Shown here one piece after another: positions 12,325 to 22,800 of a DNA stretch of 64,000 nucleotides. Numbering within the stretch: the stretch's first letter is position 1; each line of letters opens with the position of its first letter. A program made the translations under genes and the position numbers. The stretch is from Bedellia somnulentella. Lineage: Eukaryota > Arthropoda > Insecta > Lepidoptera > Bedelliidae. Under the pieces are notes generated by a model. That model was given only the letters and a program-made list of their open reading frames with translations. It ran no database searches and was not told where the DNA came from. Location of the stretch: NCBI GenBank assembly GCA_963576735.1, contig OY755197.1:9002501-9066500 (forward strand), in the 5' to 3' direction.

Positions 12325-12740
12325 ATTTAGTCAAACTTAGCTAAACCTTAATATCACAATACACTTTAAGCAGATGAAAAACATAATTTTGCATTAAATT
12401 TCCATAGAATTTGCTAATAACCTTTTAGAATTTCTTTCGACACGAAAAAGGTATAATTACAAATCCTCTTTGTCGCTATCACATTATAGCACCTTTCACG
12501 AAATTAGCTTCTTGTTCCGCCTAATTGGAAATGAATTGACTTTTTGACTCTATTATGAATTATACATGATATTCTTTTAAGAATAATTTAGCTCAGGTAT
12601 ACGATAATAATATATTTAACCGAAACTTTTAACACAAGGATATATGTATGGAAAGATCGAAGTACTTTGTCTCCCACTAGATTGCCCAAAGCCCCAACAC
12701 ACAAGTCACTTTTACGCCTGGAATCCGCGAGTAGAGTTAG
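12325..12740. other. No recognised feature
   Basis: AT-rich. Phrases near 12680 (AGATTGCCCAAAGCCCCAAC) may be the last trace of a SINE-A. Confidence 0.4.
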
Positions 12741-12790
12741 TGCTTAGTTAGACTTGTTTCTGCATGAAAACCTCATGTGGGTAGGCTCAA

Positions 12791-12930
12791 CGGCTAGTAC
12801 GAGCGGTGTTTAAACTAGTTATCGCGTGGGATAAAGCAGCCATCTCTTACGCACTTACTTAGTATCGTATACTGCCATCTCATTCTAACCGTTATCGTGT
12901 CGATAAAATAGTGCTCGTGCTTGCTCTGCA
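12791..12930 (+). mobile_element. MITE-F copy
   Basis: GTGTTTAAACTAGTTATCGC to GTGCTCGTGCTTGCTCTGC. The left terminal repeat is damaged (CTAGTACGAGC). Confidence 0.65.
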
Positions 12931-12939
12931 GTGAGGTGT

Positions 12940-13080
12940 TAAGAAGCAAGGAAAGACAAATTTCGCATCAGTGGTTACTTGGCACCATAGCTACGTTGGC
13001 AGAGCGACCGGGGCGTTTAACCGGATGTTGTGGGTTTGAGTGCCGCTGGTGTCGAAATTTTTCTTTTCTTAATTGATAAG
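12940..13080 (+). repeat. Degenerate repeat C tRNA-like unit
   Basis: GCACCATAGCTACGTTGGCAG to GCTGGTGTC at about 12982-13053, followed by GAAATTTTTCTTTTC. The B box is decayed to GGGTTTGAGTGCC. Confidence 0.5.
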
Positions 13081-13121
13081 AGTAAGTGCTATTCGAAGCC
13101 GACACTACACGGAACGTATTA

Positions 13122-13427
13122 AATAAAAATAACATAACATAACATAAACGTTCACGCCGAATATCCCCGAAGGGGTTGGCAGAGGTACTAATACTTCTGA
13201 ACATCACGTGACTTTGTCACCTGGTGTTCAGAGTACCCACGTTTTGCATGGACAGTGTACTCACGTGATAGGGGGCAGGTCTATCGCCGTTTTGTACGAA
13301 TACACTGTCACATGACTAAGTACAACTCAGCCATGTGGGTTTCCTCACCAGGACTCAGACCCAGGATTTGAACACTAGTCGTTTGCACGATAACCGAGTG
13401 TTCTACCCACTGGGCTATCACGGTTGT
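13122..13427 (-). mobile_element. SINE-B copy with internal deletion
   Basis: An (AACAT)n tail at 13127, then the body to CATGTGGGTTTCCTCACC, joined to AGGACTCAGACCCAGGATTT and the complete tRNA-like head (to 13426). About 60 bp are absent between. Confidence 0.75.
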
Positions 13428-13799
13428 ATAAAAATATTAATATACATATTTCAAATCATACATGTTATGTCAAAACGATACATTTAAACACATAAAAGTG
13501 TTAGCCATCATAGGCGTGTATTTTTAAACGTCGCACGCTTGAAGGCAGTTCGTAATTATGGCGTGTACGATTATGTACAATATAGATGTAGGCTTTAATA
13601 AAAAAAACATGGTATATGACGTCATTGCACGCGACCTTAATAGTGGCCTCCCATTAATACGACCACGCATCGCATATCAACATAGGTTGGTATAAAAAAG
13701 AGAATTATTTTACTCTACAACACAAGCAAAAAAAATCCCTTATTTGGTAATACAAGAATTGTTTTAGGATGGAATTACGCCATTGTCATACGAACGTTT

Positions 13800-13845
13800 T
13801 TAAACTCACGGCTATGGCTTAAAAAGGGATAGCCAGAGCTAATTG
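13800..13845 (-). repeat. SINE-A tail stub
   Basis: AAACTCACGGCTATGGCTTA and GGGATAGCCAGAGCTAA only. The rest is absent. Confidence 0.4.
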
Positions 13846-13894
13846 GCGATGAACACTCATATGATACACATGAATAGGGTTTCCACTTAAAAGC

Positions 13895-14040
13895 TTAACG
13901 CCCGATTTCTAAATTGAGTATTCCAGCTGAGAACAACCAAGGTATCGTTCTGTCGCATTCAAGTCTTAACAACTGAATGAGACAAAACGATATTTAAGTT
14001 GTTCTCAGCTTGAATACTCAATTCAGAAATCGGGCGTAAG
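13895..14040. mobile_element. MITE-E, palindromic, about 143 bp
   Basis: ACGCCCGATTTCTAAATTGA at one end and its near complement at the other. The arms are about 60 bp each (TAAGCTGAGAACAACTTAAG region) and fold around a centre of about 20 bp. Three copies in the window share this structure and ends. Confidence 0.75.
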
Positions 14041-14725
14041 ACAAAAAGTTCTCCTCGTTTGACAGACTTAGGAAGAGATATAGTTTCCCTATTCTCAGCA
14101 AGAAGCACCACAACTTTATCCTTCGCCTATTATGCGATACACGGAAAGAAGTTAGTGCTAATTCAACCAAAGAAATTCTACGGGTGTATTGTATATGTAT
14201 TTCTGTATTACTCAATAATGCTGAGTACACAATGCGCACAAACATACACATTTAAATCACCATGACACTAGATGAGGTGTAACATGACTGTGCTCGATCG
14301 TGACTTCAGTCACGTGACAATTAGGAAGTACCTTGACTGTCACGTGGGTACGTTTGTAGTTTATTATTTGCTACCGGTAACCCTTCAATAGCGGTGAAAT
14401 GTTTAAAGTTTGTCATTTGTAAAGAAATTCTTTGAGTACATTCATTTTCGTACATTTCCCGATTAATGAGATTACCGAACCGATTTAAGAAAATCTTTTT
14501 TTAATAAGAATTAGACTTTGTAAAATTCTTGACCCGCCTAAAATCAACCTACACCTGTGTGGGAACAGCAAAGATATACTGGCCAATACACCCTGCTGTG
14601 TACCAACTTAGAATTTGTATTTATGTTTAGCTTGAGAAACATTTCGATACCGCGATGTACGATTTTTATGACGCTGCTAGTATGCGAGTGAGTTCGCCGT
14701 CTAGCGGTCGCCACACCTGCATACA

Positions 14726-14836
14726 TTATAAAACAGATAAAAGATGTGAGAAACTAACAGATTGGTCATATAAAATCTGTCAGTATATTACTTCTCACAT
14801 GACATACTCTAACACGCTTCATGCTACAGGGACAGT
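14726..14836. repeat. Short repeat shared with 31.97 kb
   Basis: GATGTGAGAAACT, TTCTCACATGACATACTCTA and CATGCTACAGGGAC match the 31965-32072 segment in order. Confidence 0.4.
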
Positions 14837-15044
14837 ACACCTTCAATTGTCAGCCGATCTATCAAAAATCTAATTACAGCTCTGCACATGAACTTAATAA
14901 TTATAATAGCAATGCAAAGCATAGCATTGCTTTTCTAACAGAAACATAGTAAGAAATAAAATAAACCAAGACGGAAAATGTACGACAGATCAAGTTACTT
15001 TCAAAGTAAGTACAATAATAGCTTGTGACATGTGCACTAGATTT

Positions 15045-15326
15045 ACATAGTAGTAATATACATACATGTATACATATACTCACGGCTATAAATCCCTAGA
15101 AGGGGTAGCCAGAGCTAAGGAAGTAGAAGTTCCTCAGCCACTTTTGGAAAGTTAAATGGGGAAAAGATGGTAAAATAAAGGTTGTTGGTGATGGGTCTCC
15201 AACCTCATCGCCCAAAAATCCCTTAAAAGCCCCAATACCGTTAGTCGCCTCTTACGAACACCCACCGGCAGAAATGGGGTAGTGCTATTCTAAGCTGACG
15301 CTACACAGCAAACATAGTAGTAGTAT
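15045..15326 (-). mobile_element. SINE-A copy with 15-bp target-site duplication
   Basis: ACATAGTAGTAATAT at 15045-15059 and ACATAGTAGTAGTAT at 15312-15326 differ at one base. The copy between is full length and close to the family consensus. Confidence 0.75.
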
Positions 15327-15373
15327 TTATTACATTATATAATTTTTAAAAGCATTTTTTATACTAGTTTTGT

Positions 15374-15806
15374 GCTAGCAGGGCTTATTCCGTTTATCCA
15401 CCCTAAAAAATCCTCCCTAAGTCGGATATTCGGAAACGCATGTCCGATTATCCACCCTGAACGGGGTGGATAATCGGAATTCATAATAAAATGTTTCTTC
15501 CGATTTTCTACCCTGCCTACGTACAGTCATTTACAGATAAAAGACCCTAAGTTTGTAAGATATTTTTATTCAAACTGTAAGTAAGAAAGTAGGTATGTTT
15601 ATCTTAAGTATTTTAATGTTCACGATGTTTCTTGGACCCATTTTGTTTTTGTAAATTACTGTACTTGGGGTAAAAAATCGGAAGAACCATATTATATGCA
15701 TTCCGGATATCCACCCCGTTCAGGGTGGATAATCGGACATGCGTTTCCGAATATCCGACTTAGGGAGGATTTTTTAGGGTGGATAAACGGAATAAGCCGC
15801 TAGCAG
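15374..15806. mobile_element. 417-bp long-TIR MITE with 8-bp target-site duplication
   Basis: The 8-bp GCTAGCAG at 15374-15381 is repeated at 15799-15806. The element (15382-15798) begins GGCTTATTCCGTTTATCCAC and ends with its complement. The first 95 or so bases of the two arms are identical, and similarity continues to about 130 bp. Each arm holds a smaller hairpin, ATCCACCCTGAACGGGGTGGAT. The centre is AT-rich and non-coding. An 8-bp duplication fits the hAT or P superfamilies. The near-identical arms imply a recent insertion or arm conversion. Confidence 0.85.
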
Positions 15807-16202
15807 AAGCATGTTTTAATATATGTTTTGTTTGGTTTGGACAAAGCATGCACACCGTCACATAAAAAAAAACATCATAACTCTCCGAACTAAAACAAAA
15901 CCCAGAGAAGAATACCCACAGATAAACATCTCTAAGAGGACACTCCGAAATTCATCAAATTCGTCAAAGTAAGTGATCATTAAAAAAATATGTGTTTTTT
16001 ATTATCTCACAAAGCGTTTTATCTTCAGCAGCAGCAGTCAGACCTGGCGTCTGTGTATCGTGGACGTTTAACCTAGATATTGTGACCTTTCTGCCGACAC
16101 CGTTGTGACGGCATGCCCTGCGTCATCGCACTTTTACCTTGGAGTGTTTTATTAAACTCAACTTCTACTTCTGAACATAGGGTGTCGTATTTGTCACCTG
16201 GA

Positions 16203-16320
16203 GACCTAGTACGAGGGCTATTTAATCGACACGATATCGGTTAGATAGAATGGCTGACAGTATATGATACTGAGTAAGTGCGAACGAGATGGCTGTTTAT
16301 ACCACGCGATATCTAGTTGT
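16203..16320 (-). repeat. MITE-F fragment, reverse orientation
   Basis: CTAGTACGAGGGCTATTTAA to TACCACGCGATATCTAGTTG. The remaining end is interrupted by the SINE-A at 16318. Confidence 0.6.
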
Positions 16321-16577
16321 TGTGTAGTGTCGGCTTAGAATAGCACTACCCCATTTCTTCCGGTGGGTGTACGTAAGAGGCGACTAACGGTATTGGGGCT
16401 TTTGAGGGATTTTTGGGCGATGCGGTTGGAGACCCATCACCAACAACCTTTGTTTCACCATCTTTTCCTTACAGAACTTCCAAAAGTGGCTGAGGAATTT
16501 CTGATTCCTTAGCTCTGGCTACCTCTTCTAGGGATTTAAAGCCGTGAGTATATGTATGTAATGTATGTATATCTAGT
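16309..16577 (+). mobile_element. SINE-A copy inserted beside MITE-F
   Basis: Full length, from TGTGTAGTGTCGGCTTAG to TATGTATGTAATGTATG. ATATCTAGT at 16309-16317 recurs at 16569-16577 (9 bp). The left duplication belongs to a MITE-F copy, so SINE-A inserted into or beside it. GGTTGGAGACC at 16424-16434 is the B-box-like motif. Confidence 0.75.
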
Positions 16578-16579
16578 AG

Positions 16580-17280
16580 AAAGGTCGCTCTTACTAGCTA
16601 TGCTGGTGTTTAGAGTACCCACGCCTCGATGGATTCGGCATCCACGCGCTAGGTAGCAGGCCTATGACGGCTATGCCGGCTTTACACGAATGCAACAGTT
16701 CTAATGAATATGTCAATCTCAGTCATGGTGGTCTTCGAGTTTTTCGCTCACGTTTATTTTATTAATTACCACGACAACTTGCGTCTTCTATTCATACTTG
16801 TACATATTCGGATTAGTTCATGTCGTACTATCTTACGTAAATAAGGCAATTGAAAACAAAGCTCAATACTAAATCCTTTCAAGAAGGAGTAGCATTAAAT
16901 AAATCATGCCAGAGTAGAAGTTTCAAGTTAAAATCAATCCTTATTCTTAAGCTGAAAACGTATAGAAAATAATGACAAGGCACGACCGCGCTACGACCGG
17001 CGGCGCGTGAGTTTTCGAGCGTTCGATAACTTTACTCGGTCAATGTCAACAAGGCTCTGCATTATTGATTAATGCAAATTTCGGGACAGACTGTTACAAA
17101 TTATTCATCAAGAAAGGATATAGCAAATGAAAGATAAACGTACCAATAATATTCGCTAACCAGCTTTGATGCATAATTTTATATGGGGGAAATAAAAAGG
17201 TTATAATTACAAGACCAAGAGTTTTATGCAAGCGTGTCGGAAGCTTAAACAATAAAAGATTTTGTATGAAAATATTGATA
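16580..17280. other. Mostly unassigned
   Basis: GAGTACCCACGCCTCGATGG and GGCAGGCCTATGACGG at about 16612-16690 echo SINE-B. Nothing else is recognised. Confidence 0.4.
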
Positions 17281-17284
17281 AATA

Positions 17285-17380
17285 AATATTGATAAAGCTC
17301 GAGATGTTTTCCAGGATCGTTCAAAGTGGCGATCGTCTCTGCCAAAACCAATGGGGACTAGTGTGCTGTGTATGTATATT
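17285..17380 (+). repeat. Degraded LINE-T 3' fragment
   Basis: Retains CCAGGATCGTTCAAAGTGGC and CAATGGGGACTAGTG, then a TGTATGTATA tail. Confidence 0.5.
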
Positions 17381-17829
17381 GGTTTTCTGATTTACAACCA
17401 TAAATTTTTGGAAATTAATATTAATGGTGGAATTCTAAAGAGGATGTTAATATCACAACTCTAATACGAGATTTTAAATTCTGAACAGCTAATATTGAAG
17501 TATTGTGATCAGTGAAAAGGAAACATACAATAAATGAACTCACTAGCCGGATCAGGAATATATCTGGAGACGTTTTTTTAAAGAAATGAAAACACTAGCA
17601 GGTCATCTCTGATTGATACGTTATCGCGAATTTATAACAGACGGATAATTTTTAATTAATTTCATTTCATTCAATCTTGTGGTACACTCAACAAAACTAG
17701 GCAACTTTATTTATACCGATATTTCTTCCCTTCCTACGCAACCGAACTGACGGACGCCTAAGAATTCATTGCTAAGTTTCAACAACTATCTGATGGAACT
17801 AAACTTTATCACAAGGTTTACAACTAAGT

Positions 17830-18032
17830 TGCCGTGCATTGCCGACTTAGAATGTCAATACCCATTTCTACCCACGGGTGTCGTAGGGGCGATGAAGGGT
17901 ATGGGACTTTTTGAAGTGGTTTTTGGGTGATGCGGTTTGAGTACCATCACCAACGATACTTTCCAACTCTGAAGCTCTGGCTTCCTCTTTTTGGGATTTA
18001 TGACCTTGAGTATATGTATGTATGTATGTGTG
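17830..18032 (+). repeat. SINE-A copy with internal deletion
   Basis: Starts near TGCCGACTTAGAATG, lacks about 40 bp between GATACTT and CCAACTCTGAAGC, and ends in (TATG)3. Confidence 0.6.
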
Positions 18033-18298
18033 TTATAATTAACTAAGGTCTTATTGCGTGATTTCCACCTACCAACACATTTTGAGGAAAACCATTTATC
18101 TATGCCCTTTTTTGTCGAACTACGATTGATCACAAAAACCCAAGTTGCTAAGCAATACGCACGCGTAGGAGTAGATCGGCAATGACTCAACCAAAATGGA
18201 TACTGGCTACCAATTATCACCGGATGTAAGCCCGCTAGCAGACCAATGATAATCTTTTGTTCAAAAACACAGTAACAAAGTTTTATTTTTAAGTTAAT

Positions 18299-18444
18299 CT
18301 GCAGGGCAAGCACGAGCCGTGTTTAAACTAGTTATCGCGTGCGATAAAGCAGCCATCTCTTACGCACTTACTTAGTATCGTATACTGCCATCTCATTCTA
18401 ACCGTTATCGTGTCGATAAAATAGCGCTCGTGCTTGTTCTTCTG
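18299..18444 (+). mobile_element. MITE-F copy with terminal inverted repeats
   Basis: CTGCAGGGCAAGCACGAGCC faces GCGCTCGTGCTTGTTCTTCTG. CAAGCACGAGC is the perfect core of the inverted repeat. The interior TTATCGCG and ATACTAAGTAAGTG segments are also partly self-complementary. Confidence 0.7.
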
Positions 18445-18597
18445 CTCTTGGTATAATGGTTGATAATAGAATTAGATATGGAGGGAAGAGAAGATATTTT
18501 TCAACGATGAAGTAATTTCTTTCAATTACTAGTCATTAGTGAAAAAGTGCTACATTGATCAGACGAAGTTTACTTACAATTTAGTTGAGATGTTTAC

Positions 18598-18750
18598 ATT
18601 CATGCATATACTCACGCCATTAGTTCCCATTAAGATAGGCAGAGGCTATCGATCGCCACTATACGATCCTGTGAAATCTCTCGAGCTTCAGCTATCCTTT
18701 TATTCATAGCTAAAGACCAAACAAATACATACATACTCACGCCATTAGAT
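18598..18750 (-). repeat. LINE-T 3' fragment with a second tail stub
   Basis: ATACTCACGCCATTAGTTCC begins a fragment of about 115 bp. At 18726-18750 a second ACATACATACTCACGCCATTAG start follows and stops at once, so two very short 5'-truncated copies lie side by side. Confidence 0.5.
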
Positions 18751-18759
18751 AAATAAATA

Positions 18760-19131
18760 TATAAGGACATATTATACACAGATCAAGTTAGCCCCAAACT
18801 AAGTATAACTTGTATTATAGGATACTAACTCAACGATATATTTCACATTATATAATACACGTATAAACAACATCCAAGACTGACGCCCGATTTCTGAATT
18901 GAGTATTTAAGCTGAGAACGACTTAAGTATCGTTTTGTCTCATTCAGTTTTTAAGATTTCAATGCGACAGAACGATACTTCAGTTGTTCTTAGCTGGAAT
19001 ACTCAATTCAGAAATCGGGTGTAAGAAACAAACATTTATGCTCATCACATAAATGTTACCCTCATTGGACATCGAACCTGCAACCTCCGGAACGAGAAGC
19101 TAGACACCTATCCACTCAGCCACGGCTGTCG
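18760..19131 (-). mobile_element. Repeat D tRNA-like SINE split by MITE-E
   Basis: The minus-strand head reads GACAGCCGTGGCTGAGTGGA, with a GGTTCGATGTCC B box. The body ends TTGGGGCTAACTTGATCTGT near 18780. MITE-E occupies 18882-19024. Confidence 0.65.
18882..19024. mobile_element. MITE-E nested in repeat D
   Basis: GACGCCCGATTTCTGAATTG to CAGAAATCGGGTGTAAG. The hairpin is intact. Confidence 0.75.
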
Positions 19132-19220
19132 TCCAGTTCCCTCTAGGCAGAAGCTATCGATCGCCTCTATACGATCCTGGCAAATCTCTCAAACTGCATC
19201 TATCCTTTCATACATGCTTC
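19132..19220 (-). repeat. LINE-T fragment without tail
   Basis: Matches GGCAGAAGCTATCGATCGCC and the ATCCTGGCAAATCTCTC section. It directly abuts the tRNA-like head of repeat D. Confidence 0.45.
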
Positions 19221-19622
19221 ACCAAATATCTCTTAAAAACAATTCTACTCAAACCCGCATATTAACCGAGATATCACCACGACCTTCGTAATGGCATGAC
19301 CAGCATGACTCACTCGGGTCAGGTCGCACGCTCAACTTATTATGTCATGCCGAGTAACACCAGTTATGAGACTATCAACTTTACGTGATGGTACTCGAAT
19401 AAGGCTATTATAGAGATTATATCGGAAGAACTGTCATTAAGGTTTTAGAGATAAATCTGTGTTCAGAAAAAGTAATGTTTTAATGCTCAGAAAAAAGGAA
19501 TATAAAAACAGTACTAACACAAAAAACATACACAACATCAATCAGTTTTCACAAAGCCAATATGTCTAGTATTCAGCATCTTCCACAAATAATATCAAGA
19601 AGAAAAAGAATAATAGAGTTTA

Positions 19623-19640
19623 TAATAATAATAATAATAA
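19623..19640 (+). repeat. (TAA)6, 5' side of the Dong-like element
   Basis: Six exact TAA units directly precede the element. They are taken as target sequence, though some could be element-derived. Confidence 0.85.
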
Positions 19641-19680
19641 TTTAGGTAGGTAGGCGTAGGGATGTGACGACCCCACCGCC

Positions 19681-19791
19681 CATTGTTGGAATGGCAGGAT
19701 GACATGTCTACCAGCTTGCCATTCCAGCAATGCAAATAGTCAGCGCTTGAGTTTGTAGATGTTGACCGTGTCTACAAACTGGTCTCAGCGC
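19681..19791 (+). promoter_or_regulatory. Structured 5' UTR of the Dong-like element (two hairpins)
   Basis: Seen: 19681-19696 (CATTGTTGGAATGGCA) pairs with 19717-19732 over 16 positions with one G-U pair and a 20-nt loop. A second stem pairs 19751-19759 (GTTTGTAGA) with 19771-19779, and an outer segment GCGCTTGAG 19743-19751 pairs with CTCAGCGC 19784-19791 across a small internal loop. Known: R2 and some related elements begin with a self-cleaving HDV-like ribozyme and start translation internally. Whether these hairpins form such a fold was not established here. Confidence 0.6.
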
Positions 19792-19848
19792 AAAATAGAG
19801 CAATAACGGTCTCCCCGGGGCAAGTGAGCGAAAACCCGGGTGAATCTT

Positions 19849-19887
19849 CGCTCATCGTAAAATGGACAGTAATAGCAACGATGAGCG
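19849..19887 (+). promoter_or_regulatory. Hairpin enclosing the start codon
   Basis: CGCTCATCGT at 19849-19858 is perfectly complementary to ACGATGAGCG at 19878-19887. The 19-nt loop holds the ATG at 19862. The stem would present or hide the start codon in the element RNA. The function is inferred only from geometry. Confidence 0.6.
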
Positions 19888-22800
19888 TATAGGGCCGCTC
19901 CCCAGGGGTTATCGCTGGGGCGCGTCTGGAGCTGGGGCTGGACGTGGCAGCATGCGGTCCCCCAGCCGCGGCAGACCGGCCCGACCACCTGGCCGGTCTG
20001 CTCGACCACCTCAGCCACCAGATGGCTTGGCAACGGTTGGGACTGGGGCAACTCAGTCCCAGCAATCGGTGCCCGCCGCTGGTGGAACAAGGCGCCGCAT
20101 GGCATGGACGGTCGAAATGAATAGGAATGCCATGCGGGCCTATATTAGGGCCTCGGGTTCAAGAACTGGACGGACGGGTTATCGGGCAGCAATGTACCGC
20201 GAATTTCTGCGGCTGGAGCCCAATTTGACCGTCACAGAACAAAACCTGGCGGATCGAGTTCGGTACATACAGCGCTCAGAACTTTTTAGCACTACCGAAC
20301 TCGAACAATTGCGACGCGAGGCTGTTCCCCCGCTAGACGAAGAGCCACCTTTGCAGGTTCTCCCTCCAGTCCCTGAACGGGAAGTACGGAGGGAGCTAAT
20401 TGCTAACCTGCCGGATGTGGGTGGTGCGGAAAGCGATTGGGGAACAGTCTCCCTGGATTTGGATTTGGTGAGGAGCGCACTCGAAGAGACGATCCTGGAA
20501 TATCGCCAAGTGCCTCTCGAAAGGAGGCCAAGGCTGCCCCGAGTTCCTCTCAGCATCAAGGTTCGGGATGTCGTTGAGGCCGTTAATAACATGCTGCCCT
20601 CATTTTTAGAGTGCAGCATGGACCTTTGGGATACGGATTCAATTCTCTTTGGCGCCGCAATGACAGTTTGTCAATTTGTCGGCGTCAGGATGCCGCCAAC
20701 AAGAGTTGGTGGCTCCCGTCAGGCTGGCAGTACTAGTCCCAGGACTAGAACTAGACCAGCCTGGATGAGGCGGATTGAAAGCCGTATCACAAGGGCCAGG
20801 GTCCTCATCGGCAAACTGACCAGCTTCAGATCAGGCAACAATAGGCCGAGGGTGGTGCGCTTCGTCAGGGAGGCATTCCCTGGTGAGAATGTCTTTGACA
20901 ACTCACCGGAGTTTGCCTGTAGACTGGTGGAGCGCATCGATGATCTGAAGCAGAAGATCGCTGCTTGGGGTAAGCGAATTAGGCGATATTCTGAAAGGGT
21001 AAAGAGGTACCAACAGAATCGTCTCTTCATGAGTGACCAGAAGAAGTTCTACAGAACTTTGGAGCGTCCCGACGTGGTTACGACAGGTCAGCGACCGGAA
21101 AAAGCCGATATGGTTGCCTTTTGGCGTGGGCTTTGGTCGCTGCCTGTTGATCACGAAGAGGGCCGATGGTTCGAGGCGGTCGAGGGAGCGTGCGAGCCCA
21201 TAGCGCCCATGAACCCCGTCAATATATCCGAGGAGGATGTGGTGGCTGCGATCCGTAAGGCTCCGAACTGGAAAAGTCCAGGGCCGGACGGATTGCACCA
21301 TTACTGGTTGAAGGGGTTCACGCGCTGTCACGCTACTCTCGCCCGTCAGTTCCAAAGCGCCCTCGAGAGTGGGACGCTCCCGAACTTCTTAACTACTGGG
21401 GTCATTCATTTAGCTCCAAAGAGCGATGCTACCGCGGATCCATCACAATACCGCCCCATTACTTGTCTTTGTACAATTTACAAGACCTTGACATCCGTTC
21501 TGAGCTCCAAGATTACTCAACACATTGTTGATAACAATGTGATATCTGGAGCTCAGAACGGATGTAGGGGCGGTAGTCGCGGTAGCAAGGAGCTGCTCCT
21601 CATCGACGCGGTCGTAGGCCAACTGGTCAAACGCAACCGTCGGAACTTCTCCGCTGGCTGGATAGACTACAGGAAGGCGTTCGATTCGGTACCTCATACA
21701 TGGCTCATGAGGGTCCTCGAGCTGTACAAAATTGATAGTACAGTTCGACACTTCCTCGGGCAGTGTATGGGGTGCTGGAGAACGATCCTGAGTTTAGACG
21801 GTCAGCGGATGACGGACGCGGATGACCAAATTGATATAAGGCGAGGGATTTTCCAGGGCGATTGCCTGAGTCCAGTTTGGTTTTGCTTGGCCCTGAATCC
21901 TCTAAGCACACTCTTGGAGAATTCGGGGACAGGCTTTCAGTTTCGGAGAGGCGGACCACGCTTGCCTCATCTCCTTTACATGGATGACCTGAAGCTTTAC
22001 GCCCCCACGGCTGACAGATTGGCGGAGCTACTGACGATCACTAACGATTTCAGTGGTTCCGTCAAGATGGAGCTCGGGGTCGATAAGTGTGCGGTCATCC
22101 ATGTTGAGAAGGGGCATGTCGTGCACTCTGATGGTGTCGATGTCGGCACCAATCATTTGAGGGCACTCTCCGAGGCTGAAACATACCGGTATCTGGGCAT
22201 GTCACAAACCATCGGTGTGAAGGTGGCAGACGTGAAACAGGGTGTTTGCGAGGAGTTTTATGAACGCCTGAAAAGTGTGCTTAATAGCTACTTGTCAGGC
22301 GTTAATAAGATCCGAGCCATTAACTCCTGGGTCATGCCTGTACTGATGTACACATTTGGCGTGCTCAGATGGACTCAGACCGAACTCGACGCTCTGGACA
22401 TACGAGTCCGCACGATGATGACCTCTCATCGAATGCATCATCCGAGGACGTCGGTTATGAGATTGTATATCCCGCGGAAGTGTGGTGGTCGAGGCCTCTT
22501 GAGTGCCAAAACCATGCACAACCGCGAGGTATGCAACCTCAGAAACTATTTTTTGACGATGACGGATGATAGTATTCGGGGAGAGGTGGTCGCTAGTGAT
22601 AAAGGACTGACTCCCTTATCGTTGGCCTCACAGGATTGGCGAACCCCGGAGGTACTTAGCACTTCTGATCGGGAGTCCGTATGGAAAGAGAAGGAGCTGC
22701 ATGGGAGGTTTTACAAGGTACTTCACGAACCTTTCGTGGACCGTAAAGCCTCCCTGCATTGGCTGCGTTTCGGGGACCTCTTTGGGGAAACCGAAGGTTT

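Noticed and set aside
17855..18313. 152-codon open frame as a gene
   Set aside because: Its start and end fall in a SINE-A copy and other repeats, and the peptide has no domain-like pattern.
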